Shown here: piece by piece, positions 42,418 to 51,653 of the stretch | Numbering within the stretch: position 1 is the stretch's first letter | How the letters are laid out: the number at the start of each line of letters is the position of its first letter | Assembly: GCF_039975415.1 (NCBI RefSeq) | Contig: NZ_JBDWHD010000006.1 | Reading direction: 5' to 3' (one strand) | DNA length: 64,000 nt | Origin: Ascidiaceihabitans sp039975415 | GTDB lineage: Bacteria > Pseudomonadota > Alphaproteobacteria > Rhodobacterales > Rhodobacteraceae | Program-made: the position numbers and the translations under genes | Notes under the pieces: generated by a model | The model's database searches: none | Seen by the model: only the letters and a program-made list of their open reading frames with translations | What the model was told of the DNA's origin: nothing

Positions 42418-43119
42418 GGTGCCAATCATAGTTTGCATGCCGTTCAAGCCAGATAGCCCTTTTGTCGGTGTTGTCCCAAAAACACTGCTGGCTGTTCGTG
42501 TCAGATGCGCTGCATCGGAAAAGCCTGCCTCAACGCCTGCATGCCCGATTTGGGTGCCGCCCATGGCCATGCGCGTGGCCGCGACAATTCCAGCCCAGAT
42601 TTTGAACTTCCGAAACGTCTGACCGGTTGTGGCCTTAAAGTGTCGCAACGCTTGTGAGCGTTCAAGGTTCAACGCCTGCGCAAGATCCATTTGGGACAGT
42701 CGCGTAAACGGGTCGTCATAAAGCCGGCTGACAATCTGCATGACACTTTGATCATGCGGCCCCGAACTTGCATCCAGCATTGCCCGAAATTCTGACACGC
42801 TGTGATGGTCGTGCTGTTCAAAGGCTGCGGGCAGGGCGCGCCAATCCGAAGACAACGGACAGAAGGGTGCCACGGATTGCGCCAGATCGACACCATCCAG
42901 ATAGATGATATCCGCACCGCCCCTTCGGACAGCCACACGGTGGGCAAGACCAGGTGTTATGCACACAATTTCGGCTTCGATGTGCTGCGTGTCATTTGAC
43001 ACAATTACCGGACGCTGTTTCCCGACGATAACGCATGGCATCAGATTTTCATGCATCCCAAGGCTGCCTTCGTCAAAGGCAAACAGATGGTTGTGAAAAC
43101 TGTGGGGTGTGAAAGGCAT
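42409..43119 (-). CDS. AraC-family transcriptional regulator with cupin-like sensor
   Basis: This ~236-residue AraC protein has an N-terminal cupin-like part (FTPHSFHNHLFAFDEGSLGM, then PGLAHRVAVRRGG). The C-terminal double helix-turn-helix includes LSQMDLAQALNLERSQALRH and HAGVEAGFSDAAHLTRTASS. The ATG at 43119 is taken; a TTG at 43164 would add 15 residues and neither has a good ribosome site. It is divergent from an alpha/beta hydrolase, its probable target. Confidence 0.85.
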   Translation of the reverse strand: MPFTPHSFHNHLFAFDEGSLGMHENLMPCVIVGKQRPVIVSNDTQHIEAEIVCITPGLAHRVAVRRGGADIIYLDGVDLAQSVAPFCPLSSDWRALPAAFEQHDHHSVSEFRAMLDASSGPHDQSVMQIVSRLYDDPFTRLSQMDLAQALNLERSQALRHFKATTGQTFRKFKIWAGIVAATRMAMGGTQIGHAGVEAGFSDAAHLTRTASSVFGTTPTKGLSGLNGMQTMIGTAP

Positions 43120-43286
43120 AGGCGTGGTTTCAGAATTCGGGTGCGACACCTGTGTTTGGTGCAAGGTGCTTAACGTACAGGGATAGATATCGGATCACGA
43201 CACTTTCTTGCACGTTTCTTCAAGTCATACATGGGCCACTTATGGGAAGACAGCATCAGTTTGCACTTAAACTGAATGGAAAACTC

Positions 43287-44246
43287 ATGAAGCGTTTCAT
43301 ACGCATCGCGCTAGGTGCGGTGGTTGCACTTATAGGCTGTGGTGTCTTCTTTTGGGTGGTTCTGCCGCAGCGCACGGCAGCTGTGCTGATCCAGTTGAAT
43401 AACATGTCTGCGGGGCTGGTCGACAAAACACTCGCAACGGAAATAGGCGACATCCACTATCTGGAAGGCGGTCAGGGGCAAACGATTGTGTTGGTCCACG
43501 GTATCTATGCCCGCAAAGAGCATTGGGTCGATCTTGCACGCCATCTGGTCGACGATTATCACGTCATTGCGCTTGATCTGCCGGGGTTCGGCGACAATGC
43601 GGCTTTGGCCGACGGTGAATATCTATTGGACCGGCAACGCGACAACCTGTCCCTGTTCTTTGATGGTCTGGGTTTGGTGAACGCGCATGTGGCTGCAAAT
43701 TCGATGGGGGCCTATGTGTCGGTTCTGCTTGCGCAAACCAGGCCGGATATTTTTTCCAGCCTTGCTTTCATCGGCAGTCCCCTTGGGGTTCCAACCCCGC
43801 GTCCTAGCGATATGGACAAAGCGTTGGCACAAGGCGAAATACCGTTGCTTGTGCAATCTGAAGACGATTTTCACCAGCGCAACGCATGGCTTTCGCCCAA
43901 AATGCCCTATTTGCCGGGGCCGATTTTAAACAGCTGGATGCAAAGCGAAGTGGCGCGTGGGGATCAAAATGCCCGCGTGTGGGACATCGTTCACACTCAA
44001 TCCGATGTGCCAACCGTTCTGGATATTGCACCCGATTTGGCGATGGATGCATTGGTAATCTGGTGTAACCCAGACAGGATTTTTCACATCAGCGGGGCGC
44101 AGGTCTTGGATGCTGCATTGCAGGCCAGCACCTTGGTGACTTTGGAAGGATGCGGGCACCTTCCCATGTTGGATCAAACGGACAAAGTTGCCGCAGCATA
44201 TCTGGATTTTCTTCAAACCGTCACGCCACAAGGTCTTTCCAAATAG
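43287..44246 (+). CDS. Membrane-anchored alpha/beta hydrolase
   Basis: This 319-residue hydrolase has an N-terminal membrane anchor or signal (residues about 4-25, IRIALGAVVALIGCGVFFWV). An alpha/beta hydrolase fold follows: oxyanion segment VLVHGIYARKEHW, nucleophile elbow AANSMGAYVS, the acid in a late strand, and the His in EGCGHLPMLDQ. The nucleophile elbow is N-S-M-G, a variant of G-x-S-x-G in which the first Gly is Asn. The ATG at 43287 has GGAAAA three bases before the CTC-ATG. Esterase or lipase activity is likely. Confidence 0.85.
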   Translation: MKRFIRIALGAVVALIGCGVFFWVVLPQRTAAVLIQLNNMSAGLVDKTLATEIGDIHYLEGGQGQTIVLVHGIYARKEHWVDLARHLVDDYHVIALDLPGFGDNAALADGEYLLDRQRDNLSLFFDGLGLVNAHVAANSMGAYVSVLLAQTRPDIFSSLAFIGSPLGVPTPRPSDMDKALAQGEIPLLVQSEDDFHQRNAWLSPKMPYLPGPILNSWMQSEVARGDQNARVWDIVHTQSDVPTVLDIAPDLAMDALVIWCNPDRIFHISGAQVLDAALQASTLVTLEGCGHLPMLDQTDKVAAAYLDFLQTVTPQGLSK

Positions 44247-44255
44247 GGCGGATTG

Positions 44256-45233
44256 TCAGCCTAGCCGGGCGGCAACCCGCTGGCGTGTTTGATCATCGCA
44301 GAACGCGGCATTCAGGGCCGTTTCGATGACATCATCAAAATCGGCTTGGGTCCAGCCAAATGTCTTGGACAGCATTTCGTATTCGTGGGTCATTGTGGTG
44401 TGGAAGAACGGTGGATCGTCTGTGGAAACGGTCACTTTCACACCGGCGTCGCGCAGTTTCACGATCGGGTGCGCATCCCAGCCCGATACCGCATTCAAGA
44501 CGACGTTGGATCCGGGGCATACCTCAAGCACAATGCCAGTTTCTGCGATGTGTTGAACCAATGCGGGATCATCAATGGCACCGATGCCGTGCCCGATACG
44601 CGCAACTTTGAGGTGCTTGATGGTTTCAGCCACCATTGAGGCGCCGCCCCATTCGCCCGCGTGGCAGGTCAGTGGCATGCCTGCGTCCCGCGCGATGTCA
44701 AAGCTTCGTGTATAGTCGGCTGGCCGGCCAACCATCTCGCCGCCAGCCATGCCATAACCGGTTATGAAACTTCCGAAGGTGTCGGCGGCGCATTTCGCCG
44801 CTGGAATACAGTTTTCGTGCCCGAAGTGGCGAATGCCTGTAACAATCCCGCGCAAAGTAATCCCGAACCGCGTTTCCGCTTCCGTTGCGGCGTCTTCCAT
44901 TGCCGCGACATAGTCCCGCCATGCCACAAGGTCGCCACCACCACAAAAGTCAGGTGACACAAACGTCTCCATGTAAACGACACCGTGTTTGGCGGTTTCT
45001 TCCAGAACTGCGAACGTCAGCCGGCGAAAGTCTTCGGGTGTTTGCAACGTCGTGCAAGCTGCCTCGTAAACTTGCAGAAAGTGATCGAAATTTTCGAAAG
45101 CGTATCCACCGTCGGCTGCGAAAATTTTGGTGATGTCGATGTTTTTCTCAACCGCAAGCTGCTGAATGAAAGTTGGAGGTGCGCAACCTTCAAGGTGGGT
45201 GTGCAATTCAATCTTTGGCAGGGTCTGGAACAT
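44256..45233 (-). CDS. add: Adenosine deaminase
   Basis: This 325-residue enzyme of the adenosine/AMP deaminase family converts adenosine to inosine in purine salvage. The metal site is visible as KIELHTHLEGC near the N terminus, LTCHAGEWGGA in the middle, and VSTDDPPFFHTTM with the paired Asp near the C terminus. GIGHGIGAIDDP-like RIGHGIGAIDDPALVQH supplies another conserved His. The length is normal. It is followed by nothing in the same direction and lies convergent with the hydrolase. Some relatives act on adenine, but the TCHAGE and DDP pattern fits adenosine deaminase. Confidence 0.85.
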   Translation of the reverse strand: MFQTLPKIELHTHLEGCAPPTFIQQLAVEKNIDITKIFAADGGYAFENFDHFLQVYEAACTTLQTPEDFRRLTFAVLEETAKHGVVYMETFVSPDFCGGGDLVAWRDYVAAMEDAATEAETRFGITLRGIVTGIRHFGHENCIPAAKCAADTFGSFITGYGMAGGEMVGRPADYTRSFDIARDAGMPLTCHAGEWGGASMVAETIKHLKVARIGHGIGAIDDPALVQHIAETGIVLEVCPGSNVVLNAVSGWDAHPIVKLRDAGVKVTVSTDDPPFFHTTMTHEYEMLSKTFGWTQADFDDVIETALNAAFCDDQTRQRVAARLG

Positions 45234-45393
45234 GGTTGTGTCTCTTTCGATGTGCGCACTGCAGGGCAGAAAAGGGGATTGGACGTGCTTAAACGCGGGC
45301 CAAGCGGCAAACCAGTATCGTCAGGACATCATAGCGGATTTTCGCGTATCTTTTTTAGGAAAATATACGCCTGCGTCTTCCTTGGGTTGGGGA

Positions 45394-46077
45394 CTATTGG
45401 CCCTCAAAAAAACCCACGATCTGCTGAGCTGCTGTCACCCTGTCGGCAGGCCGTTCCAGTGATGCGCGGGCGGCATGGATGGTTTCTGCTGGCAACTCTT
45501 CTTCCATTTCCTCGATCAAGGCCGCGATGAAATCGTCTTTCATTTCAGGATGATACTGTGTTGTCAGCACGTGATTGTCGATTGCAAATCCCGCAATCGG
45601 GCAACCGGGCGTCTTCGCGATAACTTTCGCCCCATGCGGCAGCGTCGTTACCTGTTCTTTATGGGCACCATAGATCAGGTGGCGGGCAGAATTGCCCGTC
45701 AGGGTGGTTTCCACCGTGCCAAGGACCCACCCGTCAGGATTGTAGTCGATCTTTGCCCCCAATGCGGCAGCGATAGCCTGATGTCCAAAGCACGCCCCGT
45801 ACACGGGCTTGCGCTGGGCTATAATCGTGCGGATCACCTCAGCCAACTGATCAATCCACGGATCGCCATCGCGGACTGATGCGGGGCTGCCTGTGATGAC
45901 AAAGCCGTCAAAGCGGCTGATGTCGGCAGGAAAGATGCCATCTTTCACGCTGAACACCTCGAATGTCCACGTGGGGCGCACTTCGTGAAGCAAAGTCTGG
46001 AACTTTTCACCATCGCGCGGATGTTTGTCCGCAAATGGGGTTTCGTCTGTGTTCGTCATCAGGATGGCAAGGTGCAT
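45394..46077 (-). CDS. Class I glutamine amidotransferase domain protein
   Basis: This 227-residue stand-alone class I glutamine amidotransferase has the nucleophile Cys in VYGACFGHQAIAAALG (about residue 95) and the His-Glu pair in LTTQYHPEMKDD. It resembles GMP synthase-like and PuuD-like hydrolases. It is divergent from a P450, with only 60 bases between them, and shares the region with a glutamine synthetase-family ligase. A role in removing gamma-glutamyl groups, as PuuD does, is a contextual hypothesis. Confidence 0.85.
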   Translation of the reverse strand: MHLAILMTNTDETPFADKHPRDGEKFQTLLHEVRPTWTFEVFSVKDGIFPADISRFDGFVITGSPASVRDGDPWIDQLAEVIRTIIAQRKPVYGACFGHQAIAAALGAKIDYNPDGWVLGTVETTLTGNSARHLIYGAHKEQVTTLPHGAKVIAKTPGCPIAGFAIDNHVLTTQYHPEMKDDFIAALIEEMEEELPAETIHAARASLERPADRVTAAQQIVGFFEGQ

Positions 46078-46137
46078 GAGAAACTTCTTTACATATTTTT
46101 GGTAATATATAAATATATTTAAAGATTAGTAAACTAT
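46078..46137. promoter_or_regulatory. AT-rich divergent promoter region
   Basis: This 60-base gap between the amidotransferase and P450 genes is strongly AT-rich, in sharp contrast with its surroundings. It contains the palindrome AAATATATTT at 46111-46120. It must contain both promoters, and possibly the site for the FCD-GntR regulator at 49033. No clear operator consensus was identified. Confidence 0.5.
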
Positions 46138-47406
46138 ATGAAAGTGCGTATGACAATTTGGACACCTAACGATGACGGCCACGCGGACCTGACGGATCAC
46201 GACGCGTTTGTGCAGGGGGCGCCCCACAATACATTTGCGCGATTGCGCCGGGAGGATCCGCTGCATTGGACGGAATGGGACGGGGGCAAAGGCTTTTGGT
46301 CCGTCACGCGACATGCAGATATTTTACAGCTGAACCGTCAAAGCGACCTCTTGTCGTCGGCGCGTGGCATCCGGATCGAAGACCAATCCGAAGAGGAATA
46401 TCTGGCCCGCCGCACGTTTCAGGAAACAGATCCGCCGGAACATATGTCCACGCGCGTAAAAGTTGCCAAAGCCTTTTCAAAACAGGTCATTGCAGGGTTC
46501 GAAGGTCAAATTCGCGACCTGTGTGTCGATATTCTGGACGAGGCGCTGCAAGCCGGAACATTCGATGCCACCAAAAAGATCGCCCGCGAACTGCCCATGC
46601 GTATGCTGGGCCGTATCTTGGGCACGCCCGACGAAGACTTGCCGTGGCTTGTGGACAAGGGCGACGCGCTTATGGCGAATACCGACCCGGATTTTACCGA
46701 CCACGTCATGGACAAGCTGGAAACCGATGAGTTTCGCCTGATGCCCTTCAATTCGCCAGCGGGCGCCGAACTGTACCAATACGCAGACACGCTTATGGCG
46801 CGCAAAGCTGCGGCGGGGGACACCAGCGGCATCCTGCACATGATCCGTCAGCCGGGACCTGACGGCAAATGTATCAATGAGCGCGAATTCAAGAACTTCT
46901 TTTGTCTCTTGGTGGCCGCGGGAAATGACACAACGCGGTATTCACTGGCCGCGGGCATTCATGCCTTGTGCCAACAGCCTGAGCTTTTGGGGCAGATCAA
47001 AGAAGGGTCTGTGCTGGACACGGCACCGGATGAGATCATCCGGTGGGCGTCGCCTGCCACATATTTCCGACGCACAGCGACCTGTGATTTCGAGATGCAC
47101 GGAAAAACGGTCAAAGCGGGCGACAAAGTTGTGTATTGGTTTATCTCGGGCAACCGCGATGACGCGGCCTTTGATGATCCGTTTCGTGTCAACCTTGCAA
47201 GAACCCCCAACAAACACGTGGCGTTTGGGCAAGGCGGGCCGCACGTCTGTTTGGGCATGTGGCTTGCGCGACTTGAGGTGCGCATTTTATTTCAAGAGCT
47301 CGCCAAACGCATCAAATCTATCGAACCGGCCGGAGATATCCAGTTTCTGCGGTCCAATTTTGTGAGCGGGATCAAAACCCTGCCAGTGACTGTCCAACTT
47401 GAATAG
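46138..47406 (+). CDS. Cytochrome P450
   Basis: This 422-residue bacterial P450 has a canonical I-helix (LVAAGNDTTRYSLAAGI), the ExxR motif in DEIIRWASPATYFRR, and the haem loop VAFGQGGPHVCLGMWLARLE. The early HMSTRVKVAKAFSKQVI substrate-access segment is typical of soluble class I enzymes. It would hydroxylate or N-dealkylate a small molecule using electrons from the adjacent [2Fe-2S] ferredoxin. An alternative start at 46150 (MTIWTPNDD) is possible; neither has a clear ribosome site. It is followed by the ligase, ferredoxin and regulator genes. Confidence 0.92.
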   Translation: MKVRMTIWTPNDDGHADLTDHDAFVQGAPHNTFARLRREDPLHWTEWDGGKGFWSVTRHADILQLNRQSDLLSSARGIRIEDQSEEEYLARRTFQETDPPEHMSTRVKVAKAFSKQVIAGFEGQIRDLCVDILDEALQAGTFDATKKIARELPMRMLGRILGTPDEDLPWLVDKGDALMANTDPDFTDHVMDKLETDEFRLMPFNSPAGAELYQYADTLMARKAAAGDTSGILHMIRQPGPDGKCINEREFKNFFCLLVAAGNDTTRYSLAAGIHALCQQPELLGQIKEGSVLDTAPDEIIRWASPATYFRRTATCDFEMHGKTVKAGDKVVYWFISGNRDDAAFDDPFRVNLARTPNKHVAFGQGGPHVCLGMWLARLEVRILFQELAKRIKSIEPAGDIQFLRSNFVSGIKTLPVTVQLE

Positions 47407-47416
47407 GGAACCCCAT

Positions 47417-48706
47417 ATGACCGACCGTTTGCGCGCAGTGTTCTGCGACCACCTGAGCTTGCTGCGTGGCAAGTATTTACCCGCCTCCAAAATCGCGACC
47501 AGCAGCACCAATTTCTGCCGGTCTACGTTTGGCGTCCATTTCGACAAAGACCTTTTGCCGTCACCCGGTTCTATGATGATGGAAGGGCTGCCCGACATGG
47601 AATTGCGCTGGCAGGCGGACGACATCCGCGACAGCTGGCAAAGCGGTACAAAAATCGTGATCGGGGATTTGTATGGCACTGACGGCACACCGTTAGAGAT
47701 GTGCGGGCGTGGCGCCTTAAAACGCGCGGTTGCGGCGTGGGCGGAAGATGGTTTGACGCCAATGGTCGGGATCGAATTGGAAGCCTTTGCCTTTCAAAGG
47801 GATGCAGACGGGGCACTGGTGCCGTATCAGGCGCCGGGGGCTGTGGTTTACGGCACAGGCCCGGGAACCGATCCTTTGGGGTTCAACGATGCCATCTGGG
47901 AGGCCGCTACGAAACTTGGCTTCCGGCTGGATATGATCACGGCGGAATATGATGCCCCCCAATTTGAATACACGCTGACCTTTGACACCGCCTTGCAAGC
48001 GGTGGACGACATTGTGTTGTTTCGCCAACTGGCCCGCGAAGTGGCGCTGGGCTTTGGGATTGTCCTGAGCTTTCTGCCCAAGCCGATCGCAGAGGCTGGC
48101 GGGTCCGGCATGCACATCAATTTTTCTTTCGAAGACCAGAACGGCAACAACGCCTTGCCCCAAAACGGAAAAAGCGGACCTGATCACCTAAGCGATCTGG
48201 CACAGGGCTGCATTTCGGGCCTTGTGCACCACCATAAAGGGCTTGCGGGTCTGCTGGCCCCGACGGCCTTGTCCTACAAGCGCCTGCAACCGGCAAGCCT
48301 GTCTGGATATTGGAAAAACTGGGGGGGTGACCACCGCAATGTGACAACCCGCGTGACGGAAGAAGGCGGGGCCAAGACACGCCTTGAACACCGAATGGCC
48401 GATGCCTCTGCCAATCCCTATACGGCTGTGGCGGCTGTGTTGCAGGCCGCCCGTTTGGGGGTCAAGGAAAGCTATCCATTGCCGGCACGGGAAACCGGCG
48501 ACGGGTTCGAAGTCACGGACGCCAGCGACGGTGTTGCAGCTGACTTGAACTGCGCAATGGATGATCTGGAAGCAGACAGCGCCTTGGGTGGTGCAGTGGG
48601 GCAGGGTCTGATGGACAACCATGTCTTTATGCGCCGTGCCGAGGTTGAAAAGACGGCATCCCTTGATGATGCGGCTTTACGCGATTTCTACATTCATTAC
48701 ATCTAA
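47417..48706 (+). CDS. Glutamine synthetase-family gamma-glutamyl ligase
   Basis: This 429-residue enzyme of the glutamine synthetase superfamily has the beta-grasp start and the metal/ATP core GLPDMELRWQADDIRDSW, then GIELEAFAFQRDADG. EAGGSGMHINFSFED carries the conserved HxN motif, and ARLGVKESYPLPA is near the end. It is shorter than canonical GlnA and resembles the PuuA/GlnA3-type ligases that attach glutamate to amines. The ATG at 47417 follows GGGAACCCC, ten bases after the P450 stop. A role in glutamylating an amine acted on by the P450 is inferred. Confidence 0.88.
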   Translation: MTDRLRAVFCDHLSLLRGKYLPASKIATSSTNFCRSTFGVHFDKDLLPSPGSMMMEGLPDMELRWQADDIRDSWQSGTKIVIGDLYGTDGTPLEMCGRGALKRAVAAWAEDGLTPMVGIELEAFAFQRDADGALVPYQAPGAVVYGTGPGTDPLGFNDAIWEAATKLGFRLDMITAEYDAPQFEYTLTFDTALQAVDDIVLFRQLAREVALGFGIVLSFLPKPIAEAGGSGMHINFSFEDQNGNNALPQNGKSGPDHLSDLAQGCISGLVHHHKGLAGLLAPTALSYKRLQPASLSGYWKNWGGDHRNVTTRVTEEGGAKTRLEHRMADASANPYTAVAAVLQAARLGVKESYPLPARETGDGFEVTDASDGVAADLNCAMDDLEADSALGGAVGQGLMDNHVFMRRAEVEKTASLDDAALRDFYIHYI

Positions 48707-48718
48707 AGGGGCAAACCT

Positions 48719-49036
48719 ATGAACGTAACCTGGACCCTACCTGACGGCCATATTGCCACCGCGGATGTCGCGGAAGGCACCAACCTGATGGAAGCGGCAG
48801 TTGCCAACAATATCGCGGGCGTTGTAGGCGAATGCGGTGGCTGTCTGTCATGTGCGACATGTCACATCATCGTGGACCCGCAGTGGTTGGACAAAACGGG
48901 CGACATGGGCGATTTTGAGGATGCTATGCTTGACGTGACCGAAACAGAGCGGGTGGCCTCCAGCCGTTTGTCTTGCCAGATCGTGATGTCGCCAGCGCTT
49001 GACGGCATCAAACTGACAGTGCCCGATACGGAATGA
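48719..49036 (+). CDS. [2Fe-2S] ferredoxin, adrenodoxin type
   Basis: This 105-residue ferredoxin binds a [2Fe-2S] cluster by Cys39, Cys45, Cys48 (GECGGCLSCATCHIIV) and Cys86 (SRLSCQIVM). The C-x5-C-x2-C spacing and the VTETERVASSRLSCQ region are those of P450-type (adrenodoxin/putidaredoxin) ferredoxins. An extra Cys42 is present. It lies 12 bases after the ligase gene and is the probable electron donor for the P450 at 46138. No matching ferredoxin reductase is adjacent. Confidence 0.93.
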   Translation: MNVTWTLPDGHIATADVAEGTNLMEAAVANNIAGVVGECGGCLSCATCHIIVDPQWLDKTGDMGDFEDAMLDVTETERVASSRLSCQIVMSPALDGIKLTVPDTE

Positions 49037-49683
49037 AGCACCCGCAAAAATCAGTGACGGAAACGATCCTGCACCACATCGACACCGGGGTGCTGAACCC
49101 CGGTGATTTGATCGATGAGGACGCGCTGATTGCGACTTTGGAAATCTCGCGCACACCGTTGCGCGAGGCCCTGATAAAGCTGGAAGCGCACGGGCTCATT
49201 CAGCGACAACCGCGCAAGGGGGCCTATGTTTTCCGGCCCACAATCGAAGAGTTTCTGAGTATTCTGGAAATTCACGCGGGTCTTGAAGGGCAGGCCGCAG
49301 GTCTGGCTGCGCGGCGGCTGTCTGCGGCAAGCGGCAAAGCCTTGGAGGCCTCTGTCGCCGCCTGTGATGCCCATTCGGCGACAAAAGGTGACGGGGATCC
49401 TGACGGGTACTACCAATTGAATCTGATGTTTCATGGCACTATCGCCGAAGCCGCTGGCAATACGTTTTTGACAGAGTTGGTTAAGTCGAATGCGCGAAAG
49501 CTGATGGCCTATTACCGTGCGCGGTACAAATACAAAGGTGTCATAGAAGCTTCTGCGAAAGAACACCGCCACATCGCGCAGCTGATCCTTGACCGTCAAA
49601 GCGCAGAGGCGGAAACAGCCATGCAAAGCCACGTGCACTTTAGCCATATCACAGCGATGGATTTGTTGACGGCACTGGGGTGA
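49033..49683 (+). CDS. GntR-family regulator, FCD subgroup
   Basis: This 216-residue GntR regulator has an N-terminal winged helix (TILHHIDTGVLNPGDLIDED, then EISRTPLREALIKLEAHGLI) and a C-terminal helical FCD ligand domain (EIHAGLEGQAAGLAARRLSA and LNLMFHGTIAEAAGN). FCD members typically bind a metal and an organic acid. It overlaps the ferredoxin gene by four bases, so the P450-ligase-ferredoxin-regulator unit is an operon with its own regulator. Confidence 0.92.
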   Translation: MKHPQKSVTETILHHIDTGVLNPGDLIDEDALIATLEISRTPLREALIKLEAHGLIQRQPRKGAYVFRPTIEEFLSILEIHAGLEGQAAGLAARRLSAASGKALEASVAACDAHSATKGDGDPDGYYQLNLMFHGTIAEAAGNTFLTELVKSNARKLMAYYRARYKYKGVIEASAKEHRHIAQLILDRQSAEAETAMQSHVHFSHITAMDLLTALG

Positions 49684-49788
49684 ACGCCCCTACAGGCGCG
49701 GGTCCGGCCCCTGCACATCGCTTTATCTGCTTTCGGATGTTGCGCAGACCCATTAGGCAGTCTGAACTTGGCAACCTTGGGGTAAAGC

Positions 49789-50337
49789 ATGGCGCAAAAA
49801 GCCACCATCTACAAAGTCGAACTGTCTGTCAGTGATATGGATCGCCACTATTATGAAACCCATAAACTGACTGTGGCCAAGCATCCGTCTGAGACGGATG
49901 AACGCATGATGGTGCGCGTTTTGGCATTTGCTTTGAACGCCCATGAACAGTTGGAAATGACCAAGGGGCTTTCCTCGGACGATGAGCCTGACATTTGGCA
50001 AAAAAGTCTGAGCGGAGAGCTGGAGACGTGGATCACATTGGGTCTTCCCAGCGAAAAGATCGTGCGGCAATCCTGTGGCAAAGCCAAACAGGTGATTATC
50101 TATGCCTACGGCGGCAACCCGGCCGAAATGTGGTGGTCGAAAGTCCAAAACAGCACCACCCGGTTCGAAAACCTCTCCGTGGTCAGTTTCACACAGGATG
50201 AGACCACCGAATTGGCCAAATTGGCGGATCGCACAATGAAAGTGCAAGTGAATGTGCAAGACGGCGATGTCATGGTCAGTGTGGGTGAAAACATCGTCTA
50301 CGTGACACCCGTGGCATGGAAAGCCGCTAAGTCTTGA
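49789..50337 (+). CDS. YaeQ family protein
   Basis: This 182-residue protein belongs to the YaeQ family, whose structure resembles PD-(D/E)xK nucleases. It contains MAQKATIYKVELSVSDMDRH, TLAKHPSETDERMMVRVLAF, and the later WITLGLPSEKIVRQSCGKAK where the core Glu, Gln and Lys would lie. The biochemical activity is unknown. The ATG at 49789 has a GGGGTAAAGC ribosome site. It is followed by the nuclease-ATPase pair on the same strand, suggesting a shared DNA or RNA role. Confidence 0.9.
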   Translation: MAQKATIYKVELSVSDMDRHYYETHKLTVAKHPSETDERMMVRVLAFALNAHEQLEMTKGLSSDDEPDIWQKSLSGELETWITLGLPSEKIVRQSCGKAKQVIIYAYGGNPAEMWWSKVQNSTTRFENLSVVSFTQDETTELAKLADRTMKVQVNVQDGDVMVSVGENIVYVTPVAWKAAKS

Positions 50338-50402
50338 ATTCGGACTTCGCCTTGCTTGAGCTTTGGACGTTGCGGTGACAAGGTTTGGCAAAGGGAAACG
50401 CG

Positions 50403-51653
50403 TTGATCAAAATACTGCACACAGCTGATGTCCATCTCGACTCTCCGCTCAAGTCATTGGCTTTGCGAAACCCCGAATTGCGCCAATTGGTCGAAGGGGC
50501 GACGCGCACGGCCTTTTCACGGATCGTAGATGTTGCAGTAACGGAATGCGTGGCGGCCCTGCTGATTGCAGGCGATTTGTTCGACGGAAAGCAGCGTAGT
50601 GCGCGCACGGCTGCGTTTTTGGTCGGCCAATTGGACCGGTTGCGCACAGCGGGCATCGCCGTGTTCTACATCAAAGGCAATCATGACGCCGAAAACCCGA
50701 TCACTGGCGGGTTGGAATTGCCGGACAATGTGCATGTTTTCGATGCGCGGGGCGGCAAAGTCCCTTTGGGCGACGATATTTGGGTGCACGGGGTCAGCTT
50801 TGCCGATCGTCACGCCCCCGACAGCCTGTTGCCGAAGTTTCCCGAACCCGTGGCACAGGCTGTTAATATTGCGATGATGCACACGTCTTTGGCGGGGGCT
50901 GCGGGCCATGATGTGTATGCGCCCTGTGCTCTTGGTGATTTGCTTGCGATGAACTTTGACTATTGGGCTTTGGGGCATGTCCACAAACGACAGGTGCATG
51001 CCGAAGCCCCTTGGGTTGTGATGCCGGGTATGCCGCAGGGGCGTGACATCGGAGAGGCCGGGCCAAAATCTGCCAGCCTTTTGACCCTGCAACATGGGGC
51101 TATCCGCGTCGAAGCGGTCCGCACCAGCGAAGTGGAATTTGCGCAAAGCGTGGTGGATGCCAGCGATTGCGAAACAGAAGACGAATTGCGCGTCGCCTTG
51201 CGGATGCATCTACAGACCGTTGCGCAGAACTGTGACAGCCCCGCTTGTGTTGTGCGATTGACGCTTACGGGTGCGACTGCGCTGCATTGGCAAATATTGC
51301 GTGACCAAGACGTTTGGCGCGCACAGATTGATGATATGGCCCGCGACACTGATGTGCTTTGGATCGACAAGGTGGTCTTTGACATTGCGGCACCCGCGAC
51401 ACCCCTGTCGGATGGTCTTCAAAGCGCTGCCAACGCCACGGTCGAGCTGGGCGAAACCATGGGCACAGTGCAGGCGGAACAAGGGTTTATCCACGCAGCA
51501 CGCGGCGAAATAGACGCGATTTTGGGTGATATGCCCGCTTCTGTGCGTGCGCGGTTGTTGCCGGATGAAGATAGTGCCGATGCGTTGGTTAAGACTGCGG
51601 CGTCCAATGGTGCTGCGCGTGTTTTGGCCCGCATGAAAGGGTCGGTGGGCTGA
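50403..51653 (+). CDS. SbcD/YhaO-like metallophosphoesterase (DNA repair nuclease)
   Basis: This 416-residue Mre11/SbcD-like phosphoesterase has all five metal motifs in the N-terminal half: HTADVHLDSPL, IAGDLFDGKQ, IKGNHDAENP, MMHTSL and ALGHVHKRQV. The C-terminal part is a helical region that would bind the partner ATPase. It starts at TTG 50403 with AAGGGA upstream; a TTG at 50385 is an alternative. It overlaps the large ATPase gene by one base. The pair resembles YhaO/YhaN or SbcCD, which process double-strand breaks and hairpins. Confidence 0.9.
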   Translation: MIKILHTADVHLDSPLKSLALRNPELRQLVEGATRTAFSRIVDVAVTECVAALLIAGDLFDGKQRSARTAAFLVGQLDRLRTAGIAVFYIKGNHDAENPITGGLELPDNVHVFDARGGKVPLGDDIWVHGVSFADRHAPDSLLPKFPEPVAQAVNIAMMHTSLAGAAGHDVYAPCALGDLLAMNFDYWALGHVHKRQVHAEAPWVVMPGMPQGRDIGEAGPKSASLLTLQHGAIRVEAVRTSEVEFAQSVVDASDCETEDELRVALRMHLQTVAQNCDSPACVVRLTLTGATALHWQILRDQDVWRAQIDDMARDTDVLWIDKVVFDIAAPATPLSDGLQSAANATVELGETMGTVQAEQGFIHAARGEIDAILGDMPASVRARLLPDEDSADALVKTAASNGAARVLARMKGSVG

